Source: JANWKQ01 sp964624635 (GTDB lineage Bacteria > Bacteroidota > Bacteroidia > CAIKAF01). Taken from it: a stretch of DNA of 64,000 nucleotides. The translations under genes and the position numbers were made by a program. The stretch spans positions 1 through 64,000 of the forward strand of contig CAZUXM010000004.1 in the NCBI GenBank assembly GCA_964624635.1. Direction: 5' to 3'. The notes beneath the pieces were generated by a model. It ran no database searches. It was not told where the DNA came from and worked only from the letters and a program-made list of their open reading frames with translations. This document shows, in pieces, positions 8,141 through 17,379 of the stretch (position 1 is its first letter; each line of letters opens with the position of its first letter).

Positions 8141-9901
8141 TTAATCAATTTTGAAATAATAAGGCAAACGAGTTTGCATTTTTTCCATTTTAGAAATATT
8201 TTCAATGATTTTAAAATATTCGTAGGCAGGGCCTAATTTTTTTTCTAAAATCGCGTCTTCTTTGCCTTCGCCACTTAATTCATCCATAATTGCCTCGAAG
8301 GTACTTTTTTTCAAAGGGAGTTCTTCTATTTGATATGCTTCCATTTTAGCTAATTCAGCTGCACGAGCAATAGCTTTGTTGAGGCCACCATATTGATCAA
8401 TCAGTTTTAAATCTTTAGCGTCGGTTCCACTCCATACTCTTCCTTGTCCTAAACTATCAACATTGGCTTTTGTTATTTTTCTGCCATCGGCCACGCGCTG
8501 AATAAATTCGTCATATATTTCTTCAACCCCTTGCTGAATAATTCCTCTTTCATTTTCATTCAAGGGTCTGTATAAAGAGCCTAAATCAGCGTATTGATTA
8601 GTTTTAATCCCATCAAACTGAATGCCTAACTTATCTTGGAAAAAGCCTTGCATGTTTGGAATTACGCCAAAAACACCAATAGACCCTGTAATGGTATTTT
8701 CGCTTGCAAAAACTTCGTTGGCAGCACAAGAAATATAATATCCACCGCTGGCAGCAACATCTCCCATAGAAACAACTACTGGTTTTACTTGTTTGGTTAA
8801 TAAAACTTCTCGCCAAATAACGTCTGATGCTAGGGCACTTCCACCAGGTGAGTTAACGCGCAAAACAACTGCTTTTACTTTGTCATCTTCTCGGGCTTTT
8901 CTTATTTCTTTGGAAATACTTTCCGATCCAATATTGTCTGCTTTTCCTTTTCCTGAAACAATATCTCCTTGGGTATATATAACGGCAATTTTATCGTTTA
9001 AAAGTTTTTTCTTCTCTTTTAGATCTTCAATCGATTTATATTGGCTCAATTTAACTAATCGCAGGTCTTCTTTATCTTCAATTTTACTTAGTTTTTTAAG
9101 TTCTGCAATAATTTCATCTTTGTATTTTAATTGATCCACCATTTTTTGTTCAACAGCGTCTTCTGCATTTCTAACTTTTAAGTTTTCGGCTATTAGATTG
9201 AGATCTTCCACCGATATTTTACGTGAAGCGGAAATACCTTTTAGCATATGGTTCCACAAATCGCTCACATAATTCATACTTTGCTCTTTGTTTGCCTCAC
9301 TCATTTTATCTAAAATAAAAGGCTCAACTGCACTTTTAAACTTCCCGTGCCGAATTACCTGAGCTTCTATGCCTACTTTTTCAAGCAATCCTTTTAAAAA
9401 CATGACGGATTTATTTAAGCCTCGGAACTCCAATATGCCTTCTGGAAACATATATATTTTGTCAGAAACACTGCATAAATAGTAGTCTTTTTGAGTATAA
9501 ATTTCGCTGTAACTTAAAATGAATTTTCCGGAAGTTTTAAAATCAATGAGGGAGTTTCTTATTTCTTCAATAGTAGCCATACCTGCTTGAATCATACCCG
9601 CTTCAATAAAAATACCTTTTATTTTTTCATCATTTTTTGCCTTTTCAATATTTTTTAAAAGATCATTTAATCCAATTTGATCATTGGCAGACATGTTTAT
9701 AAAATCAAAATTAGCAAATGTATTATCGACACCTCTGTCCACAATAGGGACATCTAACTTTAAGTATAATATAGATTTATCTTTAATAGATAGGCCTTTG
9801 TTGCTAACGCTTCCTATAATAATAAGAACAAGTATGCATAAAAAAGAGAAAACGCCAATGGCAACTAAGCAAGCAAAAAAGGTTTTGAAAAATTGTTTCA
9901 T
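8141..9901 (-). CDS. sppA: Signal peptide peptidase SppA, 67K type
   Basis: A 586-residue inner-membrane serine protease with one N-terminal transmembrane segment (about residues 5-33) and the two tandem ClpP-like domains of the long (67K) form. The lysine general base is in GKFKSAVEPF (about residue 190) and the catalytic serine in DVAASGGYYISC (about residue 385). RVNSPGGSAL forms the oxyanion region. It degrades signal peptides left in the membrane after secretory proteins are processed. The long form is usual in Bacteroidota. The upstream gap (9902-10170) is shared with the divergent GT5 operon and contains an 8-bp inverted repeat. Confidence 0.95.
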   Translation of the reverse strand: MKQFFKTFFACLVAIGVFSFLCILVLIIIGSVSNKGLSIKDKSILYLKLDVPIVDRGVDNTFANFDFINMSANDQIGLNDLLKNIEKAKNDEKIKGIFIEAGMIQAGMATIEEIRNSLIDFKTSGKFILSYSEIYTQKDYYLCSVSDKIYMFPEGILEFRGLNKSVMFLKGLLEKVGIEAQVIRHGKFKSAVEPFILDKMSEANKEQSMNYVSDLWNHMLKGISASRKISVEDLNLIAENLKVRNAEDAVEQKMVDQLKYKDEIIAELKKLSKIEDKEDLRLVKLSQYKSIEDLKEKKKLLNDKIAVIYTQGDIVSGKGKADNIGSESISKEIRKAREDDKVKAVVLRVNSPGGSALASDVIWREVLLTKQVKPVVVSMGDVAASGGYYISCAANEVFASENTITGSIGVFGVIPNMQGFFQDKLGIQFDGIKTNQYADLGSLYRPLNENERGIIQQGVEEIYDEFIQRVADGRKITKANVDSLGQGRVWSGTDAKDLKLIDQYGGLNKAIARAAELAKMEAYQIEELPLKKSTFEAIMDELSGEGKEDAILEKKLGPAYEYFKIIENISKMEKMQTRLPYYFKID

Positions 9902-10039
9902 GATAATTATGGAATGTTATAGTAATATACAATGTTAATGGTTTTTCCTCTATTTTAACCACTTTGTATTTGTTTTTAAAATGTTAATTAATGTTATTTT
10001 TTTTCTTTTTAAAAAATAATCCAATATTTTGGTCTCAAA

Positions 10040-10060
10040 TATCTGATTGTCTATCAGATA
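10040..10060. promoter_or_regulatory. Perfect inverted repeat in the sppA / GT5 divergent region
   Basis: TATCTGAT (10040-10047) and ATCAGATA (10053-10060) are perfect 8-bp inverted repeats around a 5-nt centre. They lie about 45 nt before the -33 box of the plus-strand operon and 139 nt before sppA. No T tract follows, so an operator site is more likely than a terminator. TATCT recurs at about 10084 and 10092. The rest of the 269-bp gap is AT-rich with no gene. Confidence 0.4.
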
Positions 10061-10104
10061 CAATTGTTAACAGCTTTTGTTGGTATCTAGGTATCTAATT
10101 AAAG

Positions 10105-10135
10105 TTGAATAATACCTTATTTTTTTGTATCTTTG
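10105..10135 (+). promoter_or_regulatory. Promoter of the GT5-DUF4270-glmS operon
   Basis: TTG (10105-10107), a 20-nt spacer and TATCTTTG (10128-10135) match the Bacteroidota consensus fully. Transcription should start near 10142. The TTG at 10105 is therefore a promoter element and not the start codon of the next gene. Confidence 0.65.
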
Positions 10136-10170
10136 TGGAAAGATTCCAAATTTCAATTTCTAACATAAAT

Positions 10171-10989
10171 ATGGAAAAAACCAAAGTTCTTTTTATTTCT
10201 CAGGAAATCGTTCCTTACACTCCTGAGAATGAAGTATCAGCCATTGTACGCAACCTTCCTTCATATATTCAGGATAGTGGTAATGAAGCTCGGCTTTTTA
10301 TGCCTCGTTATGGATATGTAAATGAGCGAAGATTTCAATTACATGAAGTTATCCGACTTTCAGGAATGAATGTTGTGATTGATGAAACCGATCACCCGGT
10401 TCAGATTAAAGTTGCGTCTTTGCCACAAGCTAAAATGCAAGTTTATTTTATAGATAACGAAGAGTATTTTAAAAGAAAATCATTGTTTCATGAAGAAGAA
10501 ACCCAAGTTTTTTTCCCAGATAACGATGAAAGAATGATATTCTTTAGTAAAGCAGTGCTAGAGACTATAAAAAAATTAGGCTGGACACCAGATATTATCC
10601 ATTGCCATGGATGGTTTACCTCTTTAATACCTATGTATATTAAAACCATGTACAATGATGATCCGGTTTTTATGAATAGTAAGGTGGTTTACAGTGTGTA
10701 TAATGATCAGTTTACTGGTAAAATAAACGAACAATTTTTTCAAAAAGCAGTTACTGACGAAGAAACGAAGAAAATACTTGCTAATTACACTTCTCCTGTG
10801 TGGGAAGAGTTTATTGCCTTAGGATCTAAGCATTCTGATGCTGTTTTATTAAATAATATTACAGACGCAAAAGTTAAAAAATTAGTAGAAAAAAATAATA
10901 AAACTACTGAAGCTATTCAGGATACAAATTTAGATATTATCGGGTCTTTTTATGATGAGGTGTTAGAATTGGATTCTGTGTCGATATAA
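10171..10989 (+). CDS. Short starch/glycogen synthase-like protein (GT5 N-terminal domain only)
   Basis: A 272-residue protein beginning MEKTKVLFISQEIVPYTPEN at the ATG at 10171. It resembles the N-terminal catalytic half of glycogen/starch synthases, with an RLFMPRYGYVNERR segment and the DIIHCHGWFTSLIP motif that corresponds to the family's conserved HxxDW-type region. The C-terminal GT-B domain that holds the sugar nucleotide is absent. The usual N-terminal KxGGL loop is replaced by TPENEVS. Full enzyme activity is therefore doubtful. Bacteroidota commonly carry this short form beside a DUF4270 lipoprotein and glmS, as here, with 1 bp to the next gene. A role in envelope or sugar metabolism is inferred from context only. 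Confidence 0.82.
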   Translation: MEKTKVLFISQEIVPYTPENEVSAIVRNLPSYIQDSGNEARLFMPRYGYVNERRFQLHEVIRLSGMNVVIDETDHPVQIKVASLPQAKMQVYFIDNEEYFKRKSLFHEEETQVFFPDNDERMIFFSKAVLETIKKLGWTPDIIHCHGWFTSLIPMYIKTMYNDDPVFMNSKVVYSVYNDQFTGKINEQFFQKAVTDEETKKILANYTSPVWEEFIALGSKHSDAVLLNNITDAKVKKLVEKNNKTTEAIQDTNLDIIGSFYDEVLELDSVSI

Positions 10990-10990
10990 A

Positions 10991-12325
10991 ATGCTTTCTA
11001 AAAATATAACTTGTTTAATTAATAGTTGGCTACGTGTATACGTGGCCTTTCTACTTTTTATATTTAGCCTCTCTTCTTGTTCAAAAAAGACAGATTTGGG
11101 ATCTACTATTTTAGTAGATAAAGATAAAATTAATACCTACGTTTCAGATACCAATACCATTTGGTGTAGTACTGTTAAGCAAGATCCAGTAAAGTTATAC
11201 GGGTCGCAAAACGCTTATTCTTACACTTTATTTGCATTTAAGCCCTATCACATGGCGGGATATTATTATGATCCGTTGATGGGGTATTCCAGCAGTAAAT
11301 TGAATTTTCAAATTACGCCCAATGTGTATGACCCCAATGAAGATTTTACTGGAGTAACCATTGACTCTGTTGTATTAAATTTAGAATACAAGGGGTATTA
11401 CGGAAATCAAGGACAAGCAAATTTTCAGATTCGAGAAATTTTTGAAGTTTTGAGTAAAACAGATCCGGCCTATTCTAATAAAAAGGTGTTTGTTTCTAAT
11501 ACAGTCATAGGCAGTGCAAGTTATTCCGTTATAAATAAGGATAGCGCTTATATAGAGGGAATAAAACAACCTGCCACTATTCGAATTCCTTTATATAATT
11601 ATTATGGATATGATGTTCTTCAACAAATTAAACAAAGCGATTTTTTATCTTTTGTTAAGGGCCTTCAAATTTCTGTAGATACGACTAAGAACCAGTACGC
11701 CAATCAAGGTGCAGTTCATTTTTTCGATCTTTTAGGAAATTCTTCCAATGTGAAAATTTTCTATAAATCCCTAACGCATGAGGCTAAATCAATAGCTTTT
11801 ACCATCTCGGACAGTACCGTGTTTTTTAATACATTTTATCATTCGTATGATAATACGCCTGCCATGGATGCTTTACAATCTAGTTCAGATGCTCCAAATA
11901 TGTATATTCAATCGATGCAGGGTTTAAATGGAAAATTAACTTTTCCTTATTTAAGTTCCTTAGCACAAGAGAATACGGCATTTACAAAGGCTGAATTAGT
12001 TATTCCGGTAGATTATCATATTAGTGATCTTTTTCCTCATTCACAGTTGCTTTTAGTAGAAAAAGAAACCGGAATATATAATCCAATTGAGGATGTGTTT
12101 GAAGGAAGTAGTCATTTTGAAGGAACTTTAGATATTGTGAATGGAACCTATACTTTTAATGTAACAAGGTATATGCAAAACGAAATTTCAGCATTGAAAA
12201 AGGACCCAGCGAGGGTTTCATCTATATACATCGTCCCAGATAAATTGGGCGTAAATGATGCAAATAGAACTGTTTTGTTTGGAAAAGAGAAAATAAAATT
12301 AAAATTATACTATTTAAATTTATAA
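10991..12325 (+). CDS. DUF4270-family lipoprotein
   Basis: A 444-residue lipoprotein. The signal sequence ends in a lipobox, SLSSCSKK, with the lipid-bearing Cys at residue 30. The mature start KTDLGSTILVDKDKINTYV is typical of DUF4270 proteins, and the remainder is predicted beta-rich with repeated short strands. Function is not established for the family. The gene sits 1 bp after the GT5 gene and 3 bp before glmS, so the three are one transcription unit. That gene order is conserved in many Bacteroidota and hints at a link to envelope polysaccharide or peptidoglycan supply. Confidence 0.88.
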   Translation: MLSKNITCLINSWLRVYVAFLLFIFSLSSCSKKTDLGSTILVDKDKINTYVSDTNTIWCSTVKQDPVKLYGSQNAYSYTLFAFKPYHMAGYYYDPLMGYSSSKLNFQITPNVYDPNEDFTGVTIDSVVLNLEYKGYYGNQGQANFQIREIFEVLSKTDPAYSNKKVFVSNTVIGSASYSVINKDSAYIEGIKQPATIRIPLYNYYGYDVLQQIKQSDFLSFVKGLQISVDTTKNQYANQGAVHFFDLLGNSSNVKIFYKSLTHEAKSIAFTISDSTVFFNTFYHSYDNTPAMDALQSSSDAPNMYIQSMQGLNGKLTFPYLSSLAQENTAFTKAELVIPVDYHISDLFPHSQLLLVEKETGIYNPIEDVFEGSSHFEGTLDIVNGTYTFNVTRYMQNEISALKKDPARVSSIYIVPDKLGVNDANRTVLFGKEKIKLKLYYLNL

Positions 12326-12328
12326 AAA

Positions 12329-14167
12329 ATGTGTGGTATTGTTGGATATATAGGTCATAGAGAAGTTTATCCTATTTTAATCAAAGGCTTAAAAAGGCTT
12401 GAATATAGAGGTTATGACAGTGCAGGGATTGCCCTTTTAAATAAGGATATTGAGTTGTATAAATGTAAGGGGAAAGTAGCAGATCTGGAAGAAATAACCC
12501 GTGAAAAACATTTAACCGGAACCATTGGAATGGGCCATACCCGTTGGGCCACTCATGGTTTACCTAATGACGTGAATGCGCACCCGCATTTTTCTGATTC
12601 CAATGCTTTAATTATGATTCACAATGGAATCATAGAAAATTATATTACGCTAAGAAAGACCTTAGAATCAAGAGGTTATAAATTTAGGAGTGATACAGAT
12701 AGCGAGGTATTATTAAATTTAATTGAAGATATTCAAAAGAATGAACATGTGAAATTAAGTGAAGCGGTTCGTATTGCGCTAAATGAAGTAATTGGGGCTT
12801 ACGCCATTGTTATTTTTTCAAAAAATGAACCTAATCAATTAATTGCAGCTAAAAAGGGAAGTCCATTGGTTATAGGAGTAGGTGAGGGCGAATTTTTCTT
12901 GGCTTCTGATGCTACACCCATTGTTGAATATACCCGAAATGTAGTGTATTTAGAGGATGAAGAAATTGCGATTATCGATAGAGAAAATGGCCTAAAGATC
13001 ATAACGATTAAAAATCAGGGTAAAACGCCTTATATTCAAGAATTGGAAGTACAATTAGAACAACTAGAGAAAGGTGGGTTTGAGCACTTTATGCTGAAAG
13101 AAATTTTTGAGCAGCCCCGATCCATCCATGATAGTATGCGCGGCAGAATAAGCCTGGATCATAAAATAGTGGCCTTAGGTGGTATTAAAGATTATGAGCA
13201 AAAGTTAGTCAACGCAAGAAGAATTATTATTTTGGGCTGCGGTACTTCATGGCATGCTGGTTTAGTGGGAGAATATTTATTTGAAGACTTAGCTAGAATT
13301 CCTGTCGAAGTTGAATATGCATCGGAGTTTAGATACAGAAACCCTATTATTTATGAGGATGATGTAGTGATTGCTATTTCTCAGTCAGGTGAAACTGCTG
13401 ATACCCTTGCTGCTATTGAGTTAGCAAAAGAAAAAGGAGCCACTATTATTGGTGTTTGCAACGTTATTGGATCTTCTATTGCACGTGCAACCCATGCCGG
13501 GTCATATACCCATGCCGGACCAGAGATTGGAGTTGCTTCTACTAAAGCTTTTACTGCGCAGGTAACGGTATTAACGTTAATGGCTATAAGCATTGGACAA
13601 AGAAAAGGAACGCTATCTGCACAACGTTGTAACCAATTAATATTTGAGTTAGAACAAATCACTGAAAAAATTGAAAAAACACTAAAATTAGATTCTCAAA
13701 TAAAATATTTAGCAGATGTTTTCCATAAAGCTAAAAACTTTTTATACTTAGGAAGAGGTTATAACTTCCCGGTAGCATTAGAAGGGGCTTTAAAATTAAA
13801 AGAGATTTCATACATTCACGCAGAAGGGTATCCGGCTGCTGAAATGAAGCACGGACCTATTGCTTTAATTGATGAAGAAATGCCTGTGGTAGTAATTGCT
13901 CCAAAAGCTTCTTCGTATGAAAAAGTGGTTAGTAATATACAAGAGGTAAAAGCTCGCAAAGGGGTTGTGATTGCAGTGGTTACAGAAGGAGATACGATGG
14001 TAAAAGATATGGCAGATTATGTCATTGAAGTGCCCGAAGCTGATGAGATTTTTATGCCGTTGATTTGTTCTGTTCCATTACAGCTTTTATCATACCATAT
14101 TGCGGTTATGCGTGGTTGTAATGTTGATCAACCAAGGAATTTGGCTAAATCGGTTACGGTAGAATAA
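12329..14167 (+). CDS. glmS: Glutamine-fructose-6-phosphate aminotransferase (isomerizing)
   Basis: A 612-residue enzyme of standard length. The N-terminal glutaminase domain starts at Cys2 (MCGIVGYIG), the nucleophile exposed after Met removal, and has the GHTRWATHG loop. Two SIS sugar-isomerase domains follow (GCGTSWHAG, then SQSGETADTLAA). The C-terminal tail reads DQPRNLAKSVTVE, where the LAKSVTVE end closes the active site. It makes glucosamine-6-phosphate, the first step to UDP-GlcNAc for peptidoglycan and lipid A. There is no room for a glmS riboswitch, because only 3 bp separate it from the DUF4270 gene. It converges on the NUDIX gene with a 6-bp gap and no visible terminator. Confidence 0.98.
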   Translation: MCGIVGYIGHREVYPILIKGLKRLEYRGYDSAGIALLNKDIELYKCKGKVADLEEITREKHLTGTIGMGHTRWATHGLPNDVNAHPHFSDSNALIMIHNGIIENYITLRKTLESRGYKFRSDTDSEVLLNLIEDIQKNEHVKLSEAVRIALNEVIGAYAIVIFSKNEPNQLIAAKKGSPLVIGVGEGEFFLASDATPIVEYTRNVVYLEDEEIAIIDRENGLKIITIKNQGKTPYIQELEVQLEQLEKGGFEHFMLKEIFEQPRSIHDSMRGRISLDHKIVALGGIKDYEQKLVNARRIIILGCGTSWHAGLVGEYLFEDLARIPVEVEYASEFRYRNPIIYEDDVVIAISQSGETADTLAAIELAKEKGATIIGVCNVIGSSIARATHAGSYTHAGPEIGVASTKAFTAQVTVLTLMAISIGQRKGTLSAQRCNQLIFELEQITEKIEKTLKLDSQIKYLADVFHKAKNFLYLGRGYNFPVALEGALKLKEISYIHAEGYPAAEMKHGPIALIDEEMPVVVIAPKASSYEKVVSNIQEVKARKGVVIAVVTEGDTMVKDMADYVIEVPEADEIFMPLICSVPLQLLSYHIAVMRGCNVDQPRNLAKSVTVE

Positions 14168-14173
14168 ACGGTT

Positions 14174-14809
14174 TTATTTAGTTAATTCACTTACCTCGCT
14201 TAGTATCATGGCGGTAGCCCCCCAAATGATGTTTTGGCGAATATTATAACAGGGATATTTATAGGTCAATCCTTCCGAATTTTTAATTCTCATTTGCTGA
14301 ATATTAGCCTCCATATTAAATTCTTGTAAAGGAATCTCTAAAATATCTTTTACTTCTCTGTAATTTGGAATAAATTTTAATTCCTTATCGGCAAAACATA
14401 AATAAGCCTCGACCCAAAAATTACTGGGGGGAATGTATAAGTCAGATAATTTTCCAATTAAGTTAATATCTTGAATATCAATACCAATTTCTTCTTTGGT
14501 TTCTCTTATGGCGGTATCTAACAAAGTAATATCCCCCTGGTCCTGTTTCCCCCCCGGAAAGCTAATTTGGTCGCTGTGAACCCCATCATAAGAAGCTCTT
14601 TTTATTAAAACTACGTATACTTGATTGTTTTTAGGATATAGAATGACCGTAACAGCGCTTTTTTTGGAATTTACCCTAAATTTTTCATAGTTTGAAAAGT
14701 TGGCACGTTCAACAGGACTCATTTTTCTCTGAGCTTCTTCTCCGGGTAAACCTCTTAAAATGTTAATTTTTAACCTGGAAATAAATTTTTCAAAGGGTAA
14801 ATCAAACAT
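14174..14809 (-). CDS. NUDIX hydrolase, CoA-pyrophosphatase-like
   Basis: A 211-residue cytoplasmic protein. The NUDIX helix is REUXEEXGU-type (RETKEEIGI) preceded by SFPGGKQDQGD, and the upstream VVLIKRASYDGVHSDQISFP resembles the extra motif that marks CoA diphosphatases. It probably hydrolyses CoA or another nucleotide diphosphate to two phosphorylated products with Mg. The start codon overlaps the end of the preceding HTH/coiled-coil gene by 8 bp, so they are co-translated. The substrate is inferred from the motif and not proven. Confidence 0.88.
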   Translation of the reverse strand: MFDLPFEKFISRLKINILRGLPGEEAQRKMSPVERANFSNYEKFRVNSKKSAVTVILYPKNNQVYVVLIKRASYDGVHSDQISFPGGKQDQGDITLLDTAIRETKEEIGIDIQDINLIGKLSDLYIPPSNFWVEAYLCFADKELKFIPNYREVKDILEIPLQEFNMEANIQQMRIKNSEGLTYKYPCYNIRQNIIWGATAMILSEVSELTK

Positions 14810-15359
14810 CTAAATCATTTAACCAATCTGTAAATGAAGCCTTCCCTGTTTTGGATGGCTGAGCAGCCTTTTTTTCTTCTACCCATTGGGTTTCAGATTG
14901 CGAAGGGGTGTAAGAAACCAATTGAGTTTCAATATATTCCGGTATTTTATATTGAATAAGCGCTTGATTAATTTTTTCGAGTAATAAATTACTTTCTTTA
15001 TCCCGCTCTAACAGTTCAAAAATTTGTTTATCCTTTTCTGAAATTTGATGGTCTTTTGCAAATAACTGTTGTTCAATACTTTGAATGTACTGTTTTAAAA
15101 TATCTATCTCCCCATTTCCAGATTCAGCAGCCTTCTTTTCAACGACTGATTTTTTCTTGGGGGCCTCTTCTAAGATTGGGTATTTTTTCTTTAAAATATC
15201 AATATGAATAAAGTATTGGTACCCTCCATTTTTTAATTTTTTAATTTTTAGGTACGGCGAATTTTTTTTCGTTTGGGCTATTTTTTTGATAAATCTACGG
15301 AGCGTACTTTCACTCTTTCCGGTTTTAATTTTAGCTTCTTCTAATGTTAAAAAACTCAT
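14802..15359 (-). CDS. HTH and coiled-coil protein of unknown function
   Basis: A 185-residue hydrophilic protein. The first 60 residues look like a helix-turn-helix or excisionase-like DNA-binding fold (FLTLEEAKIKTGKSESTLRR, with basic residues after). Residues about 85-140 form a charged coiled coil (QQLFAKDHQISEKDKQIFEL). The C-terminus is short and acidic with WLNDLDV. There is no signal peptide. It overlaps the NUDIX gene by 8 bp. It could be a regulator or a plasmid/phage-type DNA-binding protein that became chromosomal; the sequence alone does not decide. Confidence 0.7.
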   Translation of the reverse strand: MSFLTLEEAKIKTGKSESTLRRFIKKIAQTKKNSPYLKIKKLKNGGYQYFIHIDILKKKYPILEEAPKKKSVVEKKAAESGNGEIDILKQYIQSIEQQLFAKDHQISEKDKQIFELLERDKESNLLLEKINQALIQYKIPEYIETQLVSYTPSQSETQWVEEKKAAQPSKTGKASFTDWLNDLDV

Positions 15360-15504
15360 GATAAATATTAAAATATAAAATATTAATGTAAATTTATGTA
15401 TAATTTAATAGATTTAAAATTCGATTTCGATCCTTTCCTTTTTGTTGAGATTTCCACATAGCGGAATTTCAAAGATTAATAAAAGCTGTACTTATACTTA
15501 CCGA

Positions 15505-17379
15505 ATGAAAAAAATAATTTTGGGGTTACTTATAACTGGATATGTATATAATATACAAGCTCAGTTTAATTGTGGTCATACAGAGGCTACGCAAAAATTC
15601 TTGCAAGCTCATCCTGATTTGGCTGATTCTGTGGCTAAATTGGAGAAAGAAAGTGTCAGATTTGCAAACCAATTTGCCCTTCAAAAATCAACCAATGCAA
15701 CCATATATACCATTCCGTTAGTGTTTCATATTATACATGAAAATGGAACAGAAAATATTTCAGATGCTCAAATTCATGATGCTGTTCGCTTATTGAATGA
15801 AGATTTTCAAAAATTAAATGCAGATGCCGCAGATATTATTCCTGCTTTTCAAGGCATTGCAGCCGATTGCGAAATTCAATTTCAATTGGCACAAAAGGAT
15901 CCTTCAGGAAATTGTACAAATGGGATAGACCGCATTGAGTCTGACTTAACCAATAATGCAGATGATCATTCTAAATTAAATGGTTGGCCTCGAGAAAAAT
16001 ATTTAAATATTTGGGTTGTGAAAACCATTGGATTGAGTGGAGCTGCCGGGTATGCTTACCGTCCTTCCTCAGCTCAATTTATGCCTAATGAAGATGGAAT
16101 ATTAATGTTATCAACCTATATAGGGTCTATTGGAACTAGTTCTTTGGTAAGAAGTCATTCACTTACACATGAAGTTGGTCATTGTTTAGATTTGCCTCAT
16201 ACATGGGGAAATAGCAATACTCCAGGACTTGCATCGAATTGTTCGGATGATGATGGTATTATGGATACTCCCAATACTATTGGATGGACTACTTGTAATT
16301 TAAATGGTGCCACTTGTGGCTCAGCAATTGATAATGTTCAAAATTTTATGGATTATGCATATTGTTCAAACATGTATACTACAGGTCAAAAAAACCGAAT
16401 GCGTGCTGCTTTAAATCAATCAATTGCACAACGAAGTAGTCTTTGGCAATCATCTAATTTAGCCAATACTGGAACCAATGGAGTGAATACCCTTTGTGCC
16501 GCTAACTTTAATGCCAATTCTCGTTCGGTTTGTAAAGGGGATTCCCTTCAGTTTTATGATGCCTCTTATCATGGCGCAACAGCATGGGATTGGTCTTTTA
16601 GCAATGGTAACCCAGTTGCTTCAAATACGCAAGATCCTAAAATATTGTTTACTACGGAAGGCTTCGGAAGTGTTTCATTAACTGCTCAAAATGCAAATGG
16701 TACAAAATCAATTTTAAAGAATAATGTAGTTCGTATTTTGCCTTCTGTAGGGGGGCATTATACGCCTTTTTTGGAGAGTTTTGAGGGTGGCTCATATCCA
16801 AATGTTGAATGGGATGTTTATAATGTAAATAATGATGCATATACTTGGAGCCAAGTGTCAAATGCAGCTTATTCTGGTAATAAATGCATGAAAATGAATA
16901 ATTTTAATAGCGGATCGGGAAAAACGGATGAGTTAATAAGTCCTCTATATGATTTAAGTAATTTAACATCAGCACTTATTACATATAAAATCGCTTTTGT
17001 TAAAAAATCGACCACTACCAATGATTTTTTAAGAATTTCTGTTTCCAATGACTGTGGTCAAACTTGGACTATCCGATCTATGAAAGGAGCTTCCTTATTG
17101 CAGTATACAAACATTGCTCAAACGGCTAGTTTTACGCCTACCGCTATTAATCAATGGAAAGAGCTTAATTTTTCATTAAGTTCTTCTTACCTTACAGAAA
17201 GAACGCTTTTTAAATTTGAGTTTGTTTCGGGTGAAGGAAATAACCTTTATTTAGATGATATAAACATTACAGGAACCTTTAACCCCGTGCCCATTCAGGT
17301 TTTTCCTTTAAATCAATCTGTGGTTAATGGAAACGCTATTACCATTGATTGGAAAGCCGTGCGACGTAGATCAATATGA
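15505..17379 (+). CDS. Secreted M43 (pappalysin-like) metalloprotease, 5' part of a frameshifted gene
   Basis: The ATG at 15505 gives a signal peptide (MKKIILGLLITGYVYNIQAQ); a longer frame from 15442 adds nothing family-like. The zinc site is HEVGHCLDLPH (His222, Glu223, His226, His232), the metzincin pattern, followed by a YCSNMYTTGQKNRM stretch that holds the Met-turn. After the protease domain come a PKD-like domain (WDWSFSNGNP) and a jelly-roll-like domain (LFKFEFVSGEGNNLYLDDIN). Then a fibronectin-III-like domain is entered, in which the frame breaks at about 17362: the protein would end abnormally after DWKAV with RRRSI. The missing end, including the secretion tail, lies in another frame just downstream. 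Either the assembly has one extra base or the gene is disrupted. Confidence 0.85.
   Translation: MKKIILGLLITGYVYNIQAQFNCGHTEATQKFLQAHPDLADSVAKLEKESVRFANQFALQKSTNATIYTIPLVFHIIHENGTENISDAQIHDAVRLLNEDFQKLNADAADIIPAFQGIAADCEIQFQLAQKDPSGNCTNGIDRIESDLTNNADDHSKLNGWPREKYLNIWVVKTIGLSGAAGYAYRPSSAQFMPNEDGILMLSTYIGSIGTSSLVRSHSLTHEVGHCLDLPHTWGNSNTPGLASNCSDDDGIMDTPNTIGWTTCNLNGATCGSAIDNVQNFMDYAYCSNMYTTGQKNRMRAALNQSIAQRSSLWQSSNLANTGTNGVNTLCAANFNANSRSVCKGDSLQFYDASYHGATAWDWSFSNGNPVASNTQDPKILFTTEGFGSVSLTAQNANGTKSILKNNVVRILPSVGGHYTPFLESFEGGSYPNVEWDVYNVNNDAYTWSQVSNAAYSGNKCMKMNNFNSGSGKTDELISPLYDLSNLTSALITYKIAFVKKSTTTNDFLRISVSNDCGQTWTIRSMKGASLLQYTNIAQTASFTPTAINQWKELNFSLSSSYLTERTLFKFEFVSGEGNNLYLDDINITGTFNPVPIQVFPLNQSVVNGNAITIDWKAVRRRSI

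Noticed and set aside
10105..10170. Longer GT5 protein starting at the TTG at 10105
   Set aside because: The TTG is the -33 element of a strong promoter, and the ATG at 10171 begins the conserved sequence.
12280..12328. glmS riboswitch/ribozyme
   Set aside because: Only 3 bp separate the DUF4270 stop from the glmS ATG, so no leader RNA is available.
13381..13662. 93-residue minus-strand frame inside glmS
   Set aside because: It is a shadow of the SIS domain coding sequence.
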